A stretch of DNA of 10,745 bases from Methanobacteriota archaeon (GTDB lineage Archaea > Halobacteriota > Halobacteria > Halobacteriales > Halalkalicoccaceae), in contig JADFQH010000078.1 in the NCBI GenBank assembly GCA_022561895.1, positions 1 to 10,745 of the forward strand. Reading direction: 5' to 3'. Each line of letters starts with the position of its first letter. The first letter of the stretch is position 1. The translations under genes were made by a program, and so were the position numbers. This document shows, piece by piece, positions 6,920-10,745 of this stretch. The notes below the pieces were generated by a model. That model was not told the origin of the DNA. It searched no databases and saw only the letters and a list, made by a program, of their open reading frames with translations.

Positions 6920-7819
6920 CTACCGCTCAGCCGGTGCGACGGTCTCGGGCGTTCGCTCGTTCTCGTTCTCGCCATCGAGAACGTCGCGAGCCTTCGGCAG
7001 ATCAACGTCCGAAAGCGCGCCGATGAGCGCAAGCGCGCGCTGGGTTCGCGTGCGCTGCCACGACGCCTCGCGGTGTTGGTAGGTTCTGACCGCGCGGAGA
7101 AAGTCGACTTTCGAGAACTCGGGCCAGTAGGGCGCACAGAAGAAGACTGCGGCCTCGTTGCCGTTTGCGTGCCACGGCAGGAAGTTAGACGTGCGCTCGT
7201 CGCCACCAGTTCGAATGATCAGGTCCACGTCCCGAAGCTCGTCATCGTAGAGCCGGCGGTCGATTTCATCGGTGATGATCTCCGCCGGGCGAAGCTCGCC
7301 GGCTTCGACCGCGCGCGCAACGTCGCGGGCAACTCCCAAGAGCTCGGCCCGCCCGCCGTAGGCGAGCGCGATGTTGAGAACGAACGTGCCGTACTCGCGG
7401 GTTCGTTCTTCAGCATAGCGGGCGGCCTCTTGTACTCGGTCGGGAAGGAGCGCGAGATTCCCGAGCGCGCGGATCATCACGCCGCCGTCGTGGACACGCT
7501 CGGCGTCGGCGAACTCACGGAGTTTTTCACAGAGCAGATCGTAGAGCGCCTCGCGTTCCTCGGGTGGGCGTTCCAAGTTCTCCGTCGAGAACGCATAGAG
7601 CGTGAGTTCCTCGATACCGAGCTCCTTACACCAGTTGAGGACCTGTTCGGTCGTCTGTGCGCCGGCGCGGTGACCGTTCGTCGTGTGCGTACCGCGTTTT
7701 TTCGCGTACCGACGGTTGCCGTCCTGGATGACCGCGACGTGGGTCGGCCCGTCGTCGATCTCGGAGAGGAGGAGGTTTTCGTACACGCGGGAGCCAAACG
7801 AGCGTGCGAGCGATACCAT
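6920..7819 (-). CDS. uppS: catalytic cis-prenyltransferase (UppS, Z-isoprenyl diphosphate synthase)
   Basis: A 299-residue cis-prenyltransferase that adds isopentenyl diphosphate to an allylic diphosphate to build polyprenyl diphosphate, the precursor of the archaeal glycosylation lipid carrier. Motifs in order: HVAVIQDGNRRYAKKRG (27-43) with catalytic Asp33, GHRAGA (49-54), LYAFSTENLERP (74-85), NIALAYGGRAE (149-159), IIRTGGDERTSNFLPW (201-216) with Arg203, Arg209 and Ser211, and Glu222 at the Mg site. The region after Trp216 is unusual: HANGN replaces the common QxxYA. The C-terminus (about 248-299) is a charged extension with no RXG motif where homodimeric UppS ends in RRFGG. That motif is present in the neighbouring UppS-like protein. 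Peripheral membrane location is expected. ATG at 7819; a weak TATA-like element lies about 31 bases upstream. Confidence 0.93.
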   Translation of the reverse strand: MVSLARSFGSRVYENLLLSEIDDGPTHVAVIQDGNRRYAKKRGTHTTNGHRAGAQTTEQVLNWCKELGIEELTLYAFSTENLERPPEEREALYDLLCEKLREFADAERVHDGGVMIRALGNLALLPDRVQEAARYAEERTREYGTFVLNIALAYGGRAELLGVARDVARAVEAGELRPAEIITDEIDRRLYDDELRDVDLIIRTGGDERTSNFLPWHANGNEAAVFFCAPYWPEFSKVDFLRAVRTYQHREASWQRTRTQRALALIGALSDVDLPKARDVLDGENENERTPETVAPAER

Positions 7820-7895
7820 CTATCTTCAGCGACACCACCCGATGCAAAGATACTGTCGGTTACACCGGAGAAAACAGATCTCACGACGGGCCGAT

Positions 7896-7913
7896 ATGTG
7901 CGCACATTTTTAA
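7896..7913 (+). promoter_or_regulatory. cspA promoter with an abutting 12-base palindrome
   Basis: atgtgcgcacat (7896-7907) is a perfect 12-base palindrome that runs directly into the TATA element tttttaa (7907-7913). The TATA centre is about 30 bases before the ATG at 7940, so the leader is only a few bases. The palindrome occupies the BRE position where TFB binds, so a factor bound there would be expected to block or recruit the transcription machinery. Confidence 0.55.
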
Positions 7914-7939
7914 GGGTGGGTGGCGAACGGAAGGTTGCA

Positions 7940-8134
7940 ATGGCGCAAGGTACGGTTGATTTCTTCAACGAGACCGGCGGTTACGGCTTTATCGACAGTG
8001 AGGATTCGGAGGAGGACGTCTTCTTCCACATGGAAGACGTCGGCGGTCCGGATCTCGAGGAGGGACAGGAAGTCGAGTTCGACATCGAGCAGGCCGATAA
8101 AGGCCCGCGCGCAGTCAACCTAGAGCGACTGTAA
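7940..8134 (+). CDS. cspA: cold-shock domain protein
   Basis: A 64-residue single cold-shock (OB-fold) domain, the usual haloarchaeal length, binding single-stranded RNA/DNA. It starts MAQGTVDFFN, as in the family. RNP1 is in GGYGFIDS (13-20) with Tyr15 and Phe17, and RNP2 is DVFFH (26-30) with Phe28, Phe29 and His30. The end QADKGPRAVNLERL (51-64) is the normal closing strand. It is more acidic than bacterial CspA, as expected for a high-salt cytoplasm. The frame is open far upstream (to 7073), but that extension is antisense to uppS; the ATG at 7940 is fixed by domain homology and the TATA at 7907-7913. It diverges from uppS across 120 bases. There is no long 5' leader, so thermosensor control as in E. 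coli cspA is unlikely. Confidence 0.93.
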   Translation: MAQGTVDFFNETGGYGFIDSEDSEEDVFFHMEDVGGPDLEEGQEVEFDIEQADKGPRAVNLERL

Positions 8135-8218
8135 GTCGGGACCTCACGATCGTTCGGGGCTTATGCCCGTGAATCACGTTCTGCATTTTCACACGCCACG
8201 AGCGATAGCGATCGTGAA

Positions 8219-8227
8219 CGGTATACG
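8219..8227 (+). promoter_or_regulatory. TATA element of the DUF5778 gene
   Basis: ggtatacgg is centred about 26 bases before the ATG at 8249, implying a leaderless transcript. The 114 bases between the cspA stop and this gene also contain a 9-base inverted repeat (8144-8152 and 8209-8217) whose right arm lies just upstream of the TATA. Confidence 0.5.
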
Positions 8228-8248
8228 GTCGGCAACCCCATCGAGAGT

Positions 8249-8650
8249 ATGAGCGAGACGATCGATGACGACCTCTATCGGCGAACGAAACGACTCCTCG
8301 AACCCGGCGAGATCGAGTTAGTTGGAGCGATCGTCCACACCGATCTGGGGAGCCAAGACGACATCGAGATGCATCAAGCGACGGTCGACATCGGCGAGAC
8401 CATCGCCGAGGGGGCGGGCTTTGACCCCACGGACACCTACGTCTACTCGGGATCGAACGATACGAACTTCGCGTCGAACCAACATCAGGGGCTGACCCTC
8501 GAAGAGGACGGGTTCGTCTGGGAGTGCCAGCAGCTCCTGCGGGAGGGGTCCTTCCATATCGTCTTTTATTACGAGGCTACGGCGGACCACGAGACGATTC
8601 TCGAGGAGATCAGGGCACAGGGGTTTTCCGTGACGGGCGTCGAGGAGTAG
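8249..8650 (+). CDS. DUF5778 family protein (haloarchaeal, function unknown)
   Basis: A 133-residue soluble acidic protein that I match to the haloarchaeal DUF5778 family. Recognisable features are the N-terminal helix DDLYRRTKRLLEPGEIEL (7-24), the conserved-looking AIVHTDLG segment (27-34), TYVYSGSND with FASNQHQGLTLEEDGFVWEC (about 63-93), QQLLREGSFHIVFYYEA (94-110) and a final alpha-beta unit ending at VTGVEE. Alternating strands and helices suggest a small alpha/beta fold. No signal peptide, membrane segment or catalytic motif is visible; His and Asn in SNQHQG could be functional. The start is fixed by the leaderless TATA spacing. It follows cspA on the same strand but has its own promoter. 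Family name from memory; function not known to me. Confidence 0.75.
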   Translation: MSETIDDDLYRRTKRLLEPGEIELVGAIVHTDLGSQDDIEMHQATVDIGETIAEGAGFDPTDTYVYSGSNDTNFASNQHQGLTLEEDGFVWECQQLLREGSFHIVFYYEATADHETILEEIRAQGFSVTGVEE

Positions 8651-8684
8651 CCGTTCGAGTAGAGAGATGTCGGCGATCAAAGAG

Positions 8685-8691
8685 TTTAATA
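8685..8691 (+). promoter_or_regulatory. TATA element of the solute-binding lipoprotein gene
   Basis: tttaata is centred 26 bases before the ATG at 8714, giving a leaderless mRNA. The bases between are A/C-rich and contain no Shine-Dalgarno site. Confidence 0.6.
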
Positions 8692-8713
8692 CTACCTGAG
8701 ACAACTAAACAAC

Positions 8714-10675
8714 ATGATATATGATGAAGCCACGACACGTCGGTCGATGCTCGCCGCGACCGCGAGCGGGGCGCTTGCCTTCTCGTTAGCCGGCTGTTTC
8801 GGCGGGAGCGATGATGAGGAGCACGAATCTGCGGGCGAGATCGATCCCGAGGATATCGAGCGTGGTGGTGTGTTCACCGTCGGCGTTCCAAACGAGATCG
8901 AAGCGCCGAACCCACTCTCTGCGAGTACGGCACAGACCATCGATCTGCTCGGGCTGGTGTATCAGCCGGGTCTCGCGATCGATCCCGAGGGCTTCGAGAT
9001 TCGGCCGTGGGCCTTTTCGGACTGGGACGCGACGGGGTCAGGGGATGGAATGGAGATCTACGCCTCGATCAACACGGATCTCGAATGGACTGACGGCGAG
9101 TCCTTTACTACCGATGACGCGATCTTCACCTACGAGTACTACGTAGACCAGCAGCCCGGACGATTTCTCTCGGCGATCGAACCGATCGAATCGGTCTCGG
9201 AGGCCGACAACGAGTTCGATGTCCAGATCTCGCTTTCGGAACCCGTCGGGGCGTGGGAGAGCGATCTGCTCGGTCTGCCTCTCCTCCCTGAGCATCTCTG
9301 GTCCGAGGTCGAAAACTACGCCGAGTACGATGGCGATCCCGTCGGTCTCGGACCGGGCGAGATCACGAGCAACGACTCGGGTGCAGTGGAGATCTCGTTC
9401 GACCGGGAAACGTCCTTTAGCAGGTACGACTGGATCGAAGATCACGATCAGCTGATCGCACAGGGACCGTTTCTCGACGGCGTCAGGTTCGACGTATACG
9501 AGAGCGAGTCATCGCTTCAGCGGGCGTTTCTCGACGGCGAGATCGATGCGATCTATGATGAGTCGTTCGATCCGAATCAGGCGGAAGCAATCGAGAGTCA
9601 GGACGGTCTCGGACTCGTTTCGGGTCACGCTGATGGCTATCGCAGCGTCACCCTGAACACGCGAAACGCGCCGTTCGACGATCAGGCGTTTCGCCAGGCG
9701 CTGCGGATGGCGCTCGATGAAACCCGGTGGGCCGAAGAGTTCAGTCGTGGCTACGCCGTTCCGGGGAGCTTCGTCATCGTCCCCGCCTACGAACAGCTCC
9801 GACCCGAGACCGCGGCGGACGAGGGGATCCAGCACGCCCCTACCGAAGAGCCAGCCCCCGCAACGCAGGCGCTCTGGTATCGCGAAACCGAGGATGGGGA
9901 TCTCGATATCGAGGAGATTCGAGCGTTCCTCGAATCCGGCGACGTGATCGACGGGAGCGAGGGCAGCTACGCCGGGTTCGAGTACCCCGGCAGTCTGACC
10001 GACTTCGGCGAGACCGGCCAGAGCGAGGCGAACTACGAGTACGAGTTCGACGACGTACAATCGGAGCTTCTCGAAGAGCACGATTCTGCCCTCGAACTCT
10101 ACGTCGATGGCCAAACGATAGAGGAGCTGAACGACGGACCGATCACGGTTCTCAACTATCCAGCAGAGAGCCGTCCGCGAGTCGCCGAGTTCACGCAGCG
10201 CTATATCGACGATCTGCGACAGCTCGGCATCCCGGCAGAAGAGGAGGTCGTGACGGCGAGCGTGATGGCGGATCGAGTGTATCTCGACGCGGAGTTCGAC
10301 ATCCATCCGAGGAGCTGGTCGAACACCTCCTCGCGAGGAGTCTCGACGCTGTACGACCTCTTTCACAGTGACAATGCGCATGGAAACGGGGGCGATGGAA
10401 GCTTCGCCTCGAACGCCTCGGGCTACGGCCTCGGCGAGTCGGGACTCGACGAGGAGATCGACAGTATCAGAGCCGAATCCGACGAGGAAACCCGGAACGC
10501 ACTCATTCAGGAAGCAGCGGAGCGCCTCTATCTCGAATCCCCGACGCTGGTTGCGGGCTACGGACCCGCAGAGTGGCCGGTTAGAAACGAGGGGTACAAC
10601 GGTTTCGTCTCCAACATCACCGGCGTTGGGAGCAGCAATCTGTGGGTGCAGAGTCTGAACGTCCATCAGGAGTGA
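8714..10675 (+). CDS. Tat-exported lipoprotein, ABC transporter solute-binding protein (peptide/nickel family 5)
   Basis: A 653-residue extracytoplasmic solute-binding protein of the SBP_bac_5 (dipeptide/oligopeptide/nickel) family. The N-terminus carries a Tat motif TRRSML (8-13), a hydrophobic stretch, and a lipobox LAGC with Cys28, followed by a Gly/Ser/Asp/Glu-rich spacer: the usual haloarchaeal Tat-lipoprotein export signal. The mature part begins ERGGVFTVGVPNEIEAPNPL and includes the domain signatures LVYQPGLAIDPEG, WTDGESFTTDDAIFTYEYYVD (lobe I) and SVTLNTRNAPFDDQAFRQAL (311-330), shared by the family. An acidic Asp/Glu-rich insertion lies at about 365-465, making the protein larger than the typical 500-600. 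The ligand cannot be predicted. No permease or ATPase gene is in the window; they may follow beyond the right edge, where a separate promoter-like element is seen. Confidence 0.9.
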   Translation: MIYDEATTRRSMLAATASGALAFSLAGCFGGSDDEEHESAGEIDPEDIERGGVFTVGVPNEIEAPNPLSASTAQTIDLLGLVYQPGLAIDPEGFEIRPWAFSDWDATGSGDGMEIYASINTDLEWTDGESFTTDDAIFTYEYYVDQQPGRFLSAIEPIESVSEADNEFDVQISLSEPVGAWESDLLGLPLLPEHLWSEVENYAEYDGDPVGLGPGEITSNDSGAVEISFDRETSFSRYDWIEDHDQLIAQGPFLDGVRFDVYESESSLQRAFLDGEIDAIYDESFDPNQAEAIESQDGLGLVSGHADGYRSVTLNTRNAPFDDQAFRQALRMALDETRWAEEFSRGYAVPGSFVIVPAYEQLRPETAADEGIQHAPTEEPAPATQALWYRETEDGDLDIEEIRAFLESGDVIDGSEGSYAGFEYPGSLTDFGETGQSEANYEYEFDDVQSELLEEHDSALELYVDGQTIEELNDGPITVLNYPAESRPRVAEFTQRYIDDLRQLGIPAEEEVVTASVMADRVYLDAEFDIHPRSWSNTSSRGVSTLYDLFHSDNAHGNGGDGSFASNASGYGLGESGLDEEIDSIRAESDEETRNALIQEAAERLYLESPTLVAGYGPAEWPVRNEGYNGFVSNITGVGSSNLWVQSLNVHQE

Positions 10676-10722
10676 GCGGAGATACCCGGCTCGAACCGAG
10701 ACGCTGTGACCGGGGCGCGACG

Positions 10723-10728
10723 TTTATG
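10723..10728 (+). promoter_or_regulatory. TATA-like element of a gene beyond the right edge
   Basis: tttatg in the context gcgacgtttatgcc lies 48 bases after the stop of the solute-binding protein. With normal spacing, transcription would begin close to or just past the window edge, so the next gene, possibly an ABC permease, appears to have its own promoter. Confidence 0.3.
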
Positions 10729-10745
10729 CCAGCGGACCCCGCAGT

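Noticed and set aside
7073..7939. Long upstream extension of the cspA reading frame (total 353 codons)
   Set aside because: It is entirely antisense to the well-supported uppS gene up to 7819 and lacks any recognisable domain; cold-shock homology and the TATA box fix the start at 7940.
8144..8217. 9-base inverted repeat (tcacgatcg / cgatcgtga) between cspA and the DUF5778 gene
   Set aside because: The arms are more than 50 bases apart and built on the common cgatcg core, so a functional terminator or operator is not well supported.
9509..10666. 385-codon minus-strand open frame opposite the solute-binding protein
   Set aside because: A shadow of a GC-rich gene: it is antisense to the conserved SBP sequence, Arg- and Val-rich, and has no domain I recognise.

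Overview
The window looks like chromosomal DNA from a haloarchaeon (class Halobacteria). The proteins are strongly acidic, the DNA is GC-rich, and most genes have a TATA-like element centred about 24-31 bases before the start codon, which is the leaderless-mRNA layout usual in this group. Archaeal DnaG primase, a DUF1405 protein, an HFX_2341-type CARF-HTH regulator, a DUF5778 protein and a Tat-exported lipoprotein solute-binding protein all fit. The genus cannot be fixed from this sequence. I see no tRNA, rRNA, CRISPR array, transposase or prophage gene.

Layout. 1-58 (-) is the first codons of a gene leaving the window. 120-1199 (-) is a class V PLP aminotransferase, divergent from a DUF1405 membrane protein at 1291-1965 (+). 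The latter converges with a CARF-HTH regulator at 1980-2870 (-). Upstream of the regulator lies an 83-base near-perfect inverted repeat (2970-3052) that carries a TATA element in each arm, then a 78-residue orphan gene (3055-3291, +). The only gene-poor stretch, 3292-3618, contains a decayed csaA-like tRNA-binding gene on the minus strand. dnaG (3619-4869, +) meets a DUF92 membrane protein (4866-6200, -) with overlapping stop codons.

The region 4866-7819 reads as a polyprenyl carrier-lipid neighbourhood. It holds a DUF92/VTE6-type probable prenyl-phosphate kinase, a short UppS-like protein lacking the catalytic Asp but keeping a C-terminal RFG (RXG) motif, and a catalytic UppS that has the Asp but lacks that motif. 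The two UppS-type proteins complement each other like the subunits of heteromeric cis-prenyltransferases (DHDDS/NUS1 in eukaryotes). This is the most interesting hypothesis in the window. 

The right part holds a cold-shock protein with a 12-base palindrome abutting its TATA box (7940-8134, +), a DUF5778 protein (8249-8650, +) and a large Tat lipoprotein of the peptide/nickel ABC transporter family (8714-10675, +). A promoter-like element at the right edge points to a further gene outside the window.
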